From Candidatus Fibrimonas termitidis (lineage in GTDB: Bacteria > Fibrobacterota > Fibrobacteria > Fibrobacterales > Fibrobacteraceae), in the NCBI GenBank assembly GCA_001462245.1, contig LIUG01000143.1, positions 1-35,708 of the forward strand: a stretch of DNA of 35,708 nt, in the 5' to 3' direction. Position 1 is the stretch's first letter; each line of letters begins with the position of its first letter. The notes beneath the pieces were generated by a model. That model did no database searches and was not told where the DNA came from. It worked only from the letters and a program-made list of their open reading frames with translations. Shown in pieces: positions 1 to 9,189 of this stretch. Both the position numbers and the translations under genes were made by a program.

Positions 1-7
1 GGAACTT

Positions 8-199
8 ATGGACTACGAGCGTCAGAAGAAGTTTATTAGCGATTATGCCGCTGCTTTGGCTTATGCTGGTGAGGAAGGTGAAAAGAGAGGCGATAAGAGA
101 GGCGATGAGAGAGTTAAGCAAGAACGCTCCTACTTTAGGGATCTTTTGAAGCAGGGCCTAAGTCACGAAGAGATTTTGAGACGACTTGACGAGAGATGA
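8..199 (+). CDS. Stand-alone or truncated C-terminal tail of Rpn-family (PDDEXK) protein, copy 1
   Basis: MDYERQKKFISDYAAALAYAGEEGEK...RSYFRDLLKQGLSHEEILRRLDER resembles the C-terminus of the full-length protein at 24103-25008; frame is open to the window edge, so it may instead be the end of a longer gene. Confidence 0.6.
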   Translation: MDYERQKKFISDYAAALAYAGEEGEKRGDKRGDERVKQERSYFRDLLKQGLSHEEILRRLDER

Positions 200-218
200 C
201 TAAAGTCCAGAGGAACTT

Positions 219-398
219 ATGGAATACGAGCGTCAGAAGAAGTTTATTAGCGATTATGCTGCCGCTTTGGCTTACGCTAAGAAGGAAGGCATAGCCATAG
301 GCGATGAGAGAGTTAAGCAAGACCGCTCCTACATAAAGGGGCTTTTGAGGCAGGGTATGAGTGCCGAAGAGCTCTTGGAAAGGCTTGAAAATAGGTGA
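219..398 (+). CDS. Stand-alone C-terminal tail of Rpn-family protein, copy 2 (59 aa)
   Basis: MEYERQKKFISDYAAALAYAKKEGIAIGDERVKQDRSYIKGLLRQGMSAEELLERLENR*; AGAGGA precedes the ATG; last approx. 35 aa nearly identical to the C-terminus of the 24103-25008 protein. Confidence 0.6.
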   Translation: MEYERQKKFISDYAAALAYAKKEGIAIGDERVKQDRSYIKGLLRQGMSAEELLERLENR

Positions 399-465
399 AA
401 TCAATGCTATGGCGGTTTAATGCCAAGGCATGGTGCCCCCTAACGGGGGCATTTGTTGATTTACC
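364..465 (+). repeat. Left arm of a long inverted repeat bracketing the pilin locus (partner 23871-23957)
   Basis: 364-400 is the exact reverse complement of 23921-23957; 434-465 is the reverse complement of 23871-23902 with one mismatch. Confidence 0.9.
434..451. terminator. Intrinsic, probably bidirectional terminator hairpin
   Basis: TGCCCCC-TAAC-GGGGGCA followed by TTTGTTGATTT; lies between convergent genes. Confidence 0.75.
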
Positions 466-477
466 AGCAGCTTACAT

Positions 478-3400
478 TTACGGCTCACAAGAGATTGAAA
501 CGATGCTACCCGATAATATGACATTTTTGCCTATCACATCCGTTTTATTACTATAGTTCTTAGTCTCACCATAAGGATTATTGGTATCCCAATCAATGCT
601 TCCATTTATTTCCACAGAACAGGGACCATTACAATAGACCCTGGGTTTGGTATTATTAGGATCAGGGCAAGCACCAGTTATATTTAGGCAAACATCTTTT
701 GACACTGCTGTTGTATGAGCAGGCCACACATAAGGGGTGCAATCTCCACCACCCTCGCCCGAACTGCTCCCACCATCACAATTAGGTGCATCGCCGCCAT
801 CGCCTTTAAATATGTTGAGCATTTGGTTTGCTGGAACGTAAACATAATAACCGCCATCAGATTTACTCGGGGGGGATCCATCAGAACTATAGCAATCAAC
901 ATTATTAGTAACTACATCATTGACTTTTATACCACTACCGCATAACTTTGTAATGTTTGTTGCAAAGAAACATTTCCCATTACTACCCCCGCTAAAATCC
1001 ACTTGATCATTACTTGAGCTAGGAACCTCTATAGGAACATCTGCTGCATTTTCGTACAAATTGTTGCACCAACTCGATTGATACGCACAACCATCATCCA
1101 CGCTCGAACTGCTCCCACCCTCACCGCATGGGTTAGTGCCGCCAGAAATATTAAATTCCGACCAGCCGTTTGCTTGAACAAACATATAATAACCGCCATC
1201 AACTTTGAAAACACTCTTATCATTAAAGCAATTATTACTTGTTCCGTTATAACAATCGTTCTTTAAATTCTTTCCATTAATGGTAGTTTTTCCATCGGCG
1301 CTATTGATACGGGACGCAGCAGTAAAAAAGTAACATTTGTCGGTATTCCCGTTTCCTCCACTCTGGCTTTTTGAACCGACTTGCAAATTAGCACAAGTTA
1401 TAGGAGAACAATAAGTTGTACAAGCACAGCCGTCGCCACCCGGGTCATCGGTGCAATTCCCGGTGGGATTGCCTCCTGTTATATTGAAGTTTTGGCCTAT
1501 GTGCCCTTGCGGTATGTAAATATAATACCCGCCATCCCTCTTTGGAATACCGTAAAGAGCAGTTCCGGGAGTAACTTCATCGCCGCATAGCAGTTGATTA
1601 TTTTGCCACGATTCCCATGTACTTGTTCCCTTTCCGCCGCATCTGCCTTCGGTGTTGCCTTGTCCTGTTTTGCCCGGCAATCTCTGGCCGTTAACCAATA
1701 TAGTTGTGCCTGCATCATTGTTTCCCATGCTCGTAATACTTGCCGCAAATAAGCAAAGTTCATTATTTACGCTTACCCAACCTGTGGTGTTGTGGCTGCT
1801 TGCCGCTGCACCTGTTTCTACGTCTCTATAACTCATGCCGTTGCACACTTCCGGACCATATCCACACCCGCCTGCCGCCTCAACGGTTACGGTAGGGCAA
1901 GTAAATGGAATACCTCGCAAATAACCCTTGGAGTAGTCATCGGTGCAATGCGCTATTCCTTCAATATTATATACTATGGCTGTAGTTGTTGGCAGTGACC
2001 AACTAACACTTGAAGAACTGTTTATTGTATAAGATTGAACAGTTACGTTGCTGTGGCCATTGTTGCACGTCAAAGTAGGTTGGGGAATATTACCGCCTAT
2101 TTGGACTCTGTTCGGAAGCCCGCTGCATGTTATTCCCGCCACGGTCACTTTTCCGCAATCAGCCGTCAAATCCGAATTGAGAATGCCGCACCTCGCATTT
2201 CCTGTTATGTTATATTGCAAACCACTATATGCATCTGTGGGAACTGTCCAGCTCGGCAAAATTGTCCAATTCGGAGTAGCATTCGAAGTGAAATTATCAG
2301 GGGTTTTAGAAGTTCCACTAGGCGCACAACTCAAAGTGGGACGGTCTTCTGAAGATATAGTTCCCCCCGCTTTTGCATACAACTCCTTGCTGTTGCAAGT
2401 CAATCCAACTACATTCAATGTTCCGCAATTAGCTTCCAAATTTGTGACTAAAACGCCCGTCCCAAAACCGCAATCCGCAGTTACAGTGATATCTTCATAA
2501 TTTTCCGCTTCCAGATGACTGCTCATGCTGACTTTGACATTGGATTTGACATGTGAATATCGCGGGTTGCTGTGAGTTCCAGAGTTTCCATTGTTGTTAC
2601 GGCAAGTCAAATCAATGGCGGTCGTAATATTAGAACCTGCCGCTACAGTGGGGTTGGTAATACTGCATTCCAGCTCCGGCGAAACGGTGGAGGTTACCGT
2701 CAAACTACCGCAACTGCTTGATATAACATCACCCGTTCCGCATTTTGCTTCTGCCCGGATATTGTTGAATGTTCCAACTGGGATGCTGGGTGTATCCCAC
2801 CAAGTAAAAGGACCAGCATCTGAGATCCATTTAGTGACATTTGGAGGCGCACCGTTGCTACAAGTTAAAGTAGGCGTATTTACTCTTGTGCCCTCTGCCA
2901 CATCGCCTCCCACTATGCCGGAACAGTAAAGCGTAATCTCTTCTTCTCCGGGAACGACAGGTGTACCCCCACCTCCATCACCACCGCCGCCGCCAGCGAG
3001 TGCAGTGTTGGTCACTACCACGTAGAACGGATTATCTGGGCACAAACCATTGTCGCATGATTCACTACTCAAGCTGCAATTGCTAAATTGATTTATATCT
3101 GCTGAGATATTACAATTTGGTCTTCTGTCCTCTGCACGCTTAGCTGCGCCGTTCATGTAAAGCACCTTGTAATACTTTTGAGGGTTGCTGGTGAAGTCGT
3201 CTTTTTCTTCAGGTTTTAAATAAATCACTCTTGGCAACACCATAATAGAAGGCTTTGCGTTTATTTCGTTGCTTATAGTCTCTTCGTTTGCGTACTGGCT
3301 TTCCAGCTTTACTTTTAAGTGCGATGTGGACGGAACATGATAAGTATCCACAGTGCGATAACCCCCGCCTCCTGTTGAAGGAGGGGAAGTGCTCGGTCCC

Positions 3401-5487
3401 GTAACAATGCCCATATCCACCAAGGCTCGGTAAAGATCTATATTGAATTCTATTGTCAAATCCGGCACACCGGCTTTTGCCGTGAGCTGTGCCCCTTTAG
3501 CAAGGAAAAGCGCACCGTTCAAAGTTCCGCTTCCGCTTGAACCTTCGATGTCGTCTTCGCTGAATATAAAGTAGTTGCGCTTGCAGTATCCGCTAACACA
3601 TGAATTTGTCCACGGAATATTGCCGGTCGCGCCTTTTTCAAAATAGATAAATACCTTTGCATCGTTTGTGGTGGGCGGAAAATCCATTTTCTTGTCCATG
3701 ACATTGGAGAAGTAGAATATAAAGTTTCCATCAAAATAACCCGACCTTCCGGCCTCATTAGGGTTCACCTCTAGAGGCAGGAATTTTCTGCTCGCATCCA
3801 CAGCACTATCCGGATACAAAATATTCTTTGGGTCGCTCTGCTTCAATTTGGCATAACAGTCATTGGCGGCTTTGATAAAGTTGTATCCACCGGACATTGA
3901 CGGGTAATCATTGGCAGAAGGGTTAGAAACTTCATTGAGACCATCTCCAAAACACCATTGTGAATTAAAATTGCCGTTTGAGTTTTCCGGTGATTTCACA
4001 AGGCGAATACAGGCCTTTGGCAAATTTGCAGTGTCGCCGATTGATACGAGGGTGTTCAGTTTTTGGGCTGGAGCTTTCCAAACAGGGATATCTCCGGTCT
4101 TTGGCACCGTAAGAGGGTCCGGAATGCATTTTCCGCGGTCGCCGCAATCTTTTATTTGGCTTCCCAATTCATCCAAGAGCTTTGCACCGGCAGGTTTATT
4201 ACCGGTGGTGGGGTTTTGATGCGAAGCCTCGGCATGAATCCTGAAATGCGCTGTGTCTGTGTTTATAGTGTGCTGATACCAACGGTAGGTTTGGCCCCCG
4301 CAGCCGTAAGCACTCGTATTCCCGCAGATCCTTGCTTTGCCCGGTGTGGGTGTGAAAGTTTCGTTGGGAATATAAAGCTTTTTACCGCTCGTGTCACTCA
4401 ATTTTAACTCGTCGTATTTATTATTATCATTTTTGTTGCCGGAAACCGCTTTGAATAAATCTTTCATGCTCCAAACATTACCACCAATTGTTATTTTGGA
4501 ATCGTTTTGTATAATAAAATATCCATTATCCTCCAATACAAAATTTCCGTCAATTTCGTTCTTGCTATTTCTAAGGTAATAATCACCACCTAGCGTTAAA
4601 TTTCCTTTCACGGTTATCCCTTCGCCTCCATTGTTGGTAATACCGCCATTCGCATAAAGGCCTTTAAGAAATTTAGGCCCCATTGCTGTCATGTGCCCGC
4701 CTACATAAGCATCGCCGCAAACGGTGAACTTTCTTATGTTGGTATTGCCGAGCACATACATATCGCCAGCACTTTCGTTGTCACTCGGTTTGTTATTATC
4801 CGGGCCTTTGCAACCTATGCGGCTTTGGGCGTTGTCCGCTGTGGTTAAGCTGCCCGTCACTATGAGGTTGCCAGAGGTTGATATGCCGTTTATGTTTGCG
4901 TCGCCGTTTATGATTGCGCTTTCAAATTTGCCCTGCGTGTTTCCGCTCATTCCGCCGTAGAATGCGGGGACATCGGGGAAATCCGTTGGCTCAGGAGGTC
5001 TGTAGGCTACCACCTTGTACAAACCCTGAACTTCAAAAATACCCGCCTGGCTGTGCTTGGAACCATCCCTGGCCTTGCCTATGCTTACGAACTTCAATTT
5101 GTAAGGCTGGCTGGACGTGTGCGCTGCCGTTAGATAGACTTCAAATTCCTGCTGCCTCTTGTTGTTCTTAAATTTATCCCCGGCAAGCAAGTCCAATTCG
5201 CTGCCTGCTAATTCACTCATCAATCTTACAGGATATTTTGTCCCCTGCTGCTCCTCAAAAATTTTCAGTATGGCGCCCACATCTGCGCCCTTGTTGGCAA
5301 GCCAACCCTTGGTCGCTTCCAAACCCGCTTGGGATGCTTGGTAAGCCTCGCTTCCTTTGAGCCTTGAGCCGCTGGCAAAATTCTCCTGCGCTATCCACCG
5401 GAAAACAACCAAGCTCGCCGTGGTTGCCGCAAGCATGAACATCAAAACCGCTATAAGCGATACTCCCGATTTGAAAGAATTTTTCAT
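478..5487 (-). CDS. Giant PilX-like minor pseudopilin/adhesin, cassette A (1669 aa)
   Basis: N-terminus MKNSFKSGVSLIAVLMFMLAATTASLVVFRW is a type IV prepilin-like helix; then a beta-helix-like region, four Cys-pair Ig-like repeats, three GGYY modules and a C-terminal Cys cap. Confidence 0.8.
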   Translation of the reverse strand: MKNSFKSGVSLIAVLMFMLAATTASLVVFRWIAQENFASGSRLKGSEAYQASQAGLEATKGWLANKGADVGAILKIFEEQQGTKYPVRLMSELAGSELDLLAGDKFKNNKRQQEFEVYLTAAHTSSQPYKLKFVSIGKARDGSKHSQAGIFEVQGLYKVVAYRPPEPTDFPDVPAFYGGMSGNTQGKFESAIINGDANINGISTSGNLIVTGSLTTADNAQSRIGCKGPDNNKPSDNESAGDMYVLGNTNIRKFTVCGDAYVGGHMTAMGPKFLKGLYANGGITNNGGEGITVKGNLTLGGDYYLRNSKNEIDGNFVLEDNGYFIIQNDSKITIGGNVWSMKDLFKAVSGNKNDNNKYDELKLSDTSGKKLYIPNETFTPTPGKARICGNTSAYGCGGQTYRWYQHTINTDTAHFRIHAEASHQNPTTGNKPAGAKLLDELGSQIKDCGDRGKCIPDPLTVPKTGDIPVWKAPAQKLNTLVSIGDTANLPKACIRLVKSPENSNGNFNSQWCFGDGLNEVSNPSANDYPSMSGGYNFIKAANDCYAKLKQSDPKNILYPDSAVDASRKFLPLEVNPNEAGRSGYFDGNFIFYFSNVMDKKMDFPPTTNDAKVFIYFEKGATGNIPWTNSCVSGYCKRNYFIFSEDDIEGSSGSGTLNGALFLAKGAQLTAKAGVPDLTIEFNIDLYRALVDMGIVTGPSTSPPSTGGGGYRTVDTYHVPSTSHLKVKLESQYANEETISNEINAKPSIMVLPRVIYLKPEEKDDFTSNPQKYYKVLYMNGAAKRAEDRRPNCNISADINQFSNCSLSSESCDNGLCPDNPFYVVVTNTALAGGGGGDGGGGTPVVPGEEEITLYCSGIVGGDVAEGTRVNTPTLTCSNGAPPNVTKWISDAGPFTWWDTPSIPVGTFNNIRAEAKCGTGDVISSSCGSLTVTSTVSPELECSITNPTVAAGSNITTAIDLTCRNNNGNSGTHSNPRYSHVKSNVKVSMSSHLEAENYEDITVTADCGFGTGVLVTNLEANCGTLNVVGLTCNSKELYAKAGGTISSEDRPTLSCAPSGTSKTPDNFTSNATPNWTILPSWTVPTDAYSGLQYNITGNARCGILNSDLTADCGKVTVAGITCSGLPNRVQIGGNIPQPTLTCNNGHSNVTVQSYTINSSSSVSWSLPTTTAIVYNIEGIAHCTDDYSKGYLRGIPFTCPTVTVEAAGGCGYGPEVCNGMSYRDVETGAAASSHNTTGWVSVNNELCLFAASITSMGNNDAGTTILVNGQRLPGKTGQGNTEGRCGGKGTSTWESWQNNQLLCGDEVTPGTALYGIPKRDGGYYIYIPQGHIGQNFNITGGNPTGNCTDDPGGDGCACTTYCSPITCANLQVGSKSQSGGNGNTDKCYFFTAASRINSADGKTTINGKNLKNDCYNGTSNNCFNDKSVFKVDGGYYMFVQANGWSEFNISGGTNPCGEGGSSSSVDDGCAYQSSWCNNLYENAADVPIEVPSSSNDQVDFSGGSNGKCFFATNITKLCGSGIKVNDVVTNNVDCYSSDGSPPSKSDGGYYVYVPANQMLNIFKGDGGDAPNCDGGSSSGEGGGDCTPYVWPAHTTAVSKDVCLNITGACPDPNNTKPRVYCNGPCSVEINGSIDWDTNNPYGETKNYSNKTDVIGKNVILSGSIVSISCEP

Positions 5488-5497
5488 ACAGCCCCCT

Positions 5498-5992
5498 TTA
5501 CCTGATTATTGATGACATGTTTATAGATTGCTTTGAATTTTTAAAATCCCATTCCACCTTGACATCTATCTGCTTGGATAAGTTGTGCTTTACATTGATT
5601 TTATCGTCAGGGTCTTCAACAAGTTTAACGAAGGTTGTTTCTTCGTTCACAGTCTGAATATCCTCTTCATCCTGCTTGACTTCCACAGTTACCGAATAAG
5701 GCACCGTGACATTCCCCGTAGCACCTTTAAAATCGCGCGTCCTGCACAAAGACGGCTCAAGTTTTTCTGCATCTGCATCCTTGCACGCCCATAAAGCGTT
5801 TGGAACGCTTGCCGAGCCTAGAGCGGAAATGGAATCTATCACATCTTGCGCAACCACATTGGCCACGTCTCTCGCCCTTACCCTGAGTATGCTCTCCCGA
5901 TTTCCTTTCTGCATTGTGTTAAGCCCCACAAGCAAAAAGCCCAGAACAACAGCCGCCACAAGAACCTCAATGAGACCAAAACCACGTTTCAT
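5498..5992 (-). CDS. PilV-like minor prepilin, cassette A
   Basis: MKRGFGLIEVLVAAVVLGFLLVGLN: class III signal; start overlaps upstream stop (ATGA). Confidence 0.85.
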   Translation of the reverse strand: MKRGFGLIEVLVAAVVLGFLLVGLNTMQKGNRESILRVRARDVANVVAQDVIDSISALGSASVPNALWACKDADAEKLEPSLCRTRDFKGATGNVTVPYSVTVEVKQDEEDIQTVNEETTFVKLVEDPDDKINVKHNLSKQIDVKVEWDFKNSKQSINMSSIIR

Positions 5993-6498
5993 AACGCCTC
6001 CCAAGTAGCGGAGTTCTTTCTTTTTATCCACGCTGAGAATGTGTTTTTGTCGGGTATTTTCACTGCGCTGCCGCAGTAATTGCCCGCATTGCACACAACA
6101 AAGCAACGGGTGCCGTCTATGCCTGAGATCCCTATTCTGATTTCAGAGGTGATATCACTGTTTTTAGTACTTTCGCATAGATTATTTGGCGCAAGAATGG
6201 CATAATTAGCCGAAAATCCATTCGCAAGCGACTGGCTGAATAGTGTGCTTGGGTCGTCTTCATTTAGGTGAGCTTCTATGGTGTTTCCGTTTATGCTTAT
6301 GATCACAGGTTCTTTGAGCCTTTTGCCTTCTGCCACCGCTCTTTCCGCAAAGGCGGTTAATATCCTTGCTGCTTCCTTTGCCCTGTTCGCCTGGATTAGC
6401 TCGTTCATGCCCGCCCAAGCAAGCGCAGACATAATGCCTATGATGATTACAACAACCAACACTTCCAGCAAGGTGAAGCCGCTTTTAGCGTTCTTCAT
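5989..6498 (-). CDS. GspH/FimT-like prepilin, cassette A
   Basis: MKNAKSGFTLLEVLVVVIIIGIMSALAWAGMNELIQANRAKEAAR; overlaps pilW stop by 4 nt. Confidence 0.87.
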   Translation of the reverse strand: MKNAKSGFTLLEVLVVVIIIGIMSALAWAGMNELIQANRAKEAARILTAFAERAVAEGKRLKEPVIISINGNTIEAHLNEDDPSTLFSQSLANGFSANYAILAPNNLCESTKNSDITSEIRIGISGIDGTRCFVVCNAGNYCGSAVKIPDKNTFSAWIKRKNSATWEAL

Positions 6499-7817
6499 AT
6501 GACCCCCGGAGGCAAAATGCCGTTGTTGGTAACAGGAATCACTGTGACTGCGGTGTTTATTTCACCTTTTTTGTTTATGCCAAGGGTAAGCTCAAACGCC
6601 TTGACTGAGGCCCTGTTTGGGGTAGTGTTCTCTTGGGGATTGTAATCCGGCACGGTGCGGTCAAAGTTGTAAATATCGTCTGTTTTGCGGGACAGGGTAA
6701 AATTTTGAATGTCTATATGGCCGGCCGCCGCCGTGCTGTAAAAAGCAGCGGTGATGCCCAAGCAGGCGGTAATATTTCTGGGAACGTTGAACTCAAAATG
6801 CCAAGCCTTTTGCCCGTCCATATTATACGGAGGGTAGAACAGAAAATCCGGCACATCGCTGATTGGCTTATCGTTCACTCTCAAACCAACGGAAAGATGG
6901 TCGTTTCCGGGTTGGAAAAGGGTCATGGGGTTGAAATTCTCGTCTCCGCTCGGAACACAGGGGGAGGCGTTGTTTATGCAGGCGGGGGTGTTGCAGGGAA
7001 GCACAAAGTCTATGGCGTATTCCTCGCCCTTTAAGAAATTAAAGGTTTTACACCCCGAAGCACTGGGACCGTACTCGGCTATGTAGAAATTTGTATGCTC
7101 CGTCGTAGTGGGGTCCCCGTTTGTTGGAATTTGGTTCGGCGGGAATCCGCAGAGCGAGTACGAAGTGCCGAGCGCATTGGGGTAAGCTATTGCTCCTCCT
7201 GTGGTTCCAACTTTTTTTACAAGAGAGAAAGCTCTGCTATTGCCCTCGGGAAACATGAGGGAGGCAGAGGAAGGCGAGGCCGAGATCGAGTTTTGAGGAG
7301 CACCCGGCTTGGAGGGCAAAAATCTGAAACTAGAAACATTTCGCGCCATCTCAACACCGGAAGAATTGCATTCATTGAAATCAAAGGCACCAACAGCACT
7401 AGCGCATGTTGTAGATTGTAAAGGTGTGCATTTTCTATAAAGCACGCTGTCTTTCACATACCATTCAACTTCCAAAACACGACCGCAAATGCCATTTGCA
7501 TCATAATGCACTTTGCGGAAGTAAAGGGAATCGTAACTGGAACTAGAGTTGCGAGTCAATTCGTATGAGCTGTAGTCTCCGTTAATTGGTTTAATGTAAA
7601 CTTCATCAGCTATCTCAAAATTGAAGGTACTTGCGCTGGATGCTCCACTTGCGCTGGACGCTCCCCAGCTCTTTGCCCCCATCTGCGAAATGTCTTCCTT
7701 CAAAAGCGCAGAAACACGCCCAGCCTCCTCCGCACTGTTAAGCATATTTTGGCTGCGCAAACGCATCCCGGTGGAATCGGAAAACGCCCGCCCCGCAACT
7801 ACGACTATGAATCCCAT
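6495..7817 (-). CDS. PilW-like minor prepilin, cassette A (true 5' end uncertain; frame runs to 7919)
   Basis: The called Met is inside the prepilin helix; upstream in-frame sequence encodes GISAAPAVTPNFESGVAGGRGGFTLIELLVYIAI, which contains the G^FTLIE processing motif. Confidence 0.8.
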   Translation of the reverse strand: MGFIVVVAGRAFSDSTGMRLRSQNMLNSAEEAGRVSALLKEDISQMGAKSWGASSASGASSASTFNFEIADEVYIKPINGDYSSYELTRNSSSSYDSLYFRKVHYDANGICGRVLEVEWYVKDSVLYRKCTPLQSTTCASAVGAFDFNECNSSGVEMARNVSSFRFLPSKPGAPQNSISASPSSASLMFPEGNSRAFSLVKKVGTTGGAIAYPNALGTSYSLCGFPPNQIPTNGDPTTTEHTNFYIAEYGPSASGCKTFNFLKGEEYAIDFVLPCNTPACINNASPCVPSGDENFNPMTLFQPGNDHLSVGLRVNDKPISDVPDFLFYPPYNMDGQKAWHFEFNVPRNITACLGITAAFYSTAAAGHIDIQNFTLSRKTDDIYNFDRTVPDYNPQENTTPNRASVKAFELTLGINKKGEINTAVTVIPVTNNGILPPGVI

Positions 7818-7919
7818 TATCGCTATGTAAACGAGGAGTTCGATGAGGGTAAAGCCGCCCCTCCCCCCGGCAACACCACTCTCAAAATTAGGGGTAACTG
7901 CTGGGGCGGCAGATATCCC

Positions 7920-8330
7920 CTATGCGAGAACCGCTAAACTAGAGCCTCTGTTGCCGCTTTCGAGGTGGTACTCTCTGATCCAACCGCTCCATTCGGAGCG
8001 AAATTTTTGCTCTAAGACCTTGCGAATCACTCCGCCTGATTTTTCCCCTATGCCGTGGACAATTCTGATGCGCTTCCAATTATTTCTCTTCGCTAGCTCT
8101 AATTCAAGCTTAACTTTGCAAAGAGCTTCCTCCAGTCCAAGCTTGTGCAAATCTATTTCCGAATCTGCCGGCTTTTCCCTTGCCTCGGCACCTCTTCTCT
8201 TTTTTCTATTTTTTTTTATATGAACATTTCTAATAGGCAAAGCTGAAGCGTCTTTGTCTATGATATGGTTATTTTTTAACCAAGCAAGTTGCGCAAGCGA
8301 AACTTCCTCGTTCTTGCATTCAATTTCCAT
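7920..8330 (-). CDS. Smr-domain protein
   Basis: EIDLHKLGLEEALCKVKLELELAKRNNWKRIRIVHGIGEKSGGVIRKVLEQ matches the Smr core (D-L-H...HGiG...l...v). Confidence 0.85.
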   Translation of the reverse strand: MEIECKNEEVSLAQLAWLKNNHIIDKDASALPIRNVHIKKNRKKRRGAEAREKPADSEIDLHKLGLEEALCKVKLELELAKRNNWKRIRIVHGIGEKSGGVIRKVLEQKFRSEWSGWIREYHLESGNRGSSLAVLA

Positions 8331-8352
8331 GAGGGGAATGCTAATATAGAAA

Positions 8353-9144
8353 ATGGGGATTTACTATCTTCCATCAATGGATAACCAACAGGAAGAATTT
8401 CCAAAACAACAGCGGGCTATTGGTGGAATAAGGGATGTGGAGGAGCTTTTGAAGAAAAAGCCCGGCCTTGTTCACCGTGTGCTGTTTAAATTGAAGAGCG
8501 GGAATGTTAAGCTTTATGAATTGCAAAAGCTGGCCCAGCAAGCAAATGTGCATGTTCAACAAGTGGAAGAGAAACTTTTGGACAAATTGACCAGAAGACA
8601 TAATGGAGTTGTTGCGCTTTGCAATGAGAAACTCGTTATGCCTTGGAACGATACCCGAAAGATCTTGCTGGAAGCAAAGCAAAACGGTGTTCCTTGCAGG
8701 GTTGTGATTGCTGCGAATTTGGAAGACCCTCATAACCTAGGTGCCTGCATCCGCTCATCGCTGGCCTTGGGGGTTAGGCTCATGCTGCTGCCCTCAAAAG
8801 GCTCTTGCGGGCTTACTCCTACCGTGGAGCGAAGCTCGGCCGGTGCGCTGGAAAAGATGGATATTTGCCGCCCTGGGAACCTTGAGTTTGCCGTAAACGA
8901 GCTTAGGGAGGCGGGTTACCAAATAGTTGGCCTGGATGGGCATTCCGAGACATCTATAGTGGGTTTCAAGTTTTCAAAGCACTTGGTTATGGCTATAGGC
9001 GGCGAAGATAAGGGCCTTCCGCCATATATAAGAAAGCTTTGCGAGTCTGTGCTGAAGATCCCGATGTCCCCGGAAGCCCATTCCTATAACGCAAGCGTGG
9101 CCCTGTCGCTTGGCTTGTATCATTCGTTTTTGGATGAAGGTTAA
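8353..9144 (+). CDS. TrmH/SpoU-family RNA 2'-O-methyltransferase
   Basis: NLEDPHNLGACIRSSLALG, AIGGEDKGLPPYIRKLC and IPMSPEAHSYNASVALSLGLY correspond to SpoU motifs 1-3. Confidence 0.88.
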   Translation: MGIYYLPSMDNQQEEFPKQQRAIGGIRDVEELLKKKPGLVHRVLFKLKSGNVKLYELQKLAQQANVHVQQVEEKLLDKLTRRHNGVVALCNEKLVMPWNDTRKILLEAKQNGVPCRVVIAANLEDPHNLGACIRSSLALGVRLMLLPSKGSCGLTPTVERSSAGALEKMDICRPGNLEFAVNELREAGYQIVGLDGHSETSIVGFKFSKHLVMAIGGEDKGLPPYIRKLCESVLKIPMSPEAHSYNASVALSLGLYHSFLDEG

Positions 9145-9150
9145 AAAGAT

Positions 9151-9170
9151 AGGGGCGCTATTGCGCCCCT
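9151..9170. terminator. Bidirectional terminator hairpin
   Basis: AGGGGCGC-TATT-GCGCCCCT perfect 8-bp stem between convergent trmH-like and pilX-B genes. Confidence 0.75.
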
Positions 9171-9189
9171 ACCTCCCCTCGCTTAAAAT

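Larger units (their letters stand above)
1..398 (+). repeat. Tandem direct repeat (period about 211 bp) of the 3' end of an Rpn/PDDEXK-family gene
   Basis: 'ggaacttatgga.tacgagcgtcagaagaagtttattagcgattatgc.gc' occurs at 1 and again at 212; both copies encode related approx. 60 aa tails ending LLxQGxSxEExLxRLxxR*. Confidence 0.85.

Noticed and set aside
2048-2500. Long plus-strand ORFs antisense to the pilX genes (e.g. 2048-2500, 9959-10378, 10394-10843)
   Set aside because: They mirror the repeat structure of the minus-strand pilX genes, have no recognisable domain, and the sense frame is a continuous giant ORF.
5487-6106. Annotated longer pilV starts (6106, 13894) from the ORF caller
   Set aside because: Upstream extension overlaps the GspH gene; the MKRGFGLIE start with ATGA overlap is the standard prepilin arrangement.
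7920-7922. Genome-wide amber recoding to explain the in-frame TAGs before pilW
   Set aside because: TAG ends other genes normally (e.g. methyltransferase at 27802, PilM-like at 33944, lipoprotein at 29968), so global recoding is not supported; only local readthrough or a non-canonical start remains.
8353-9144. Smr and TrmH genes as cargo of the pilin system
   Set aside because: Both are common housekeeping-type genes; adjacency alone does not support a functional link, although Smr lies directly upstream of cassette A.
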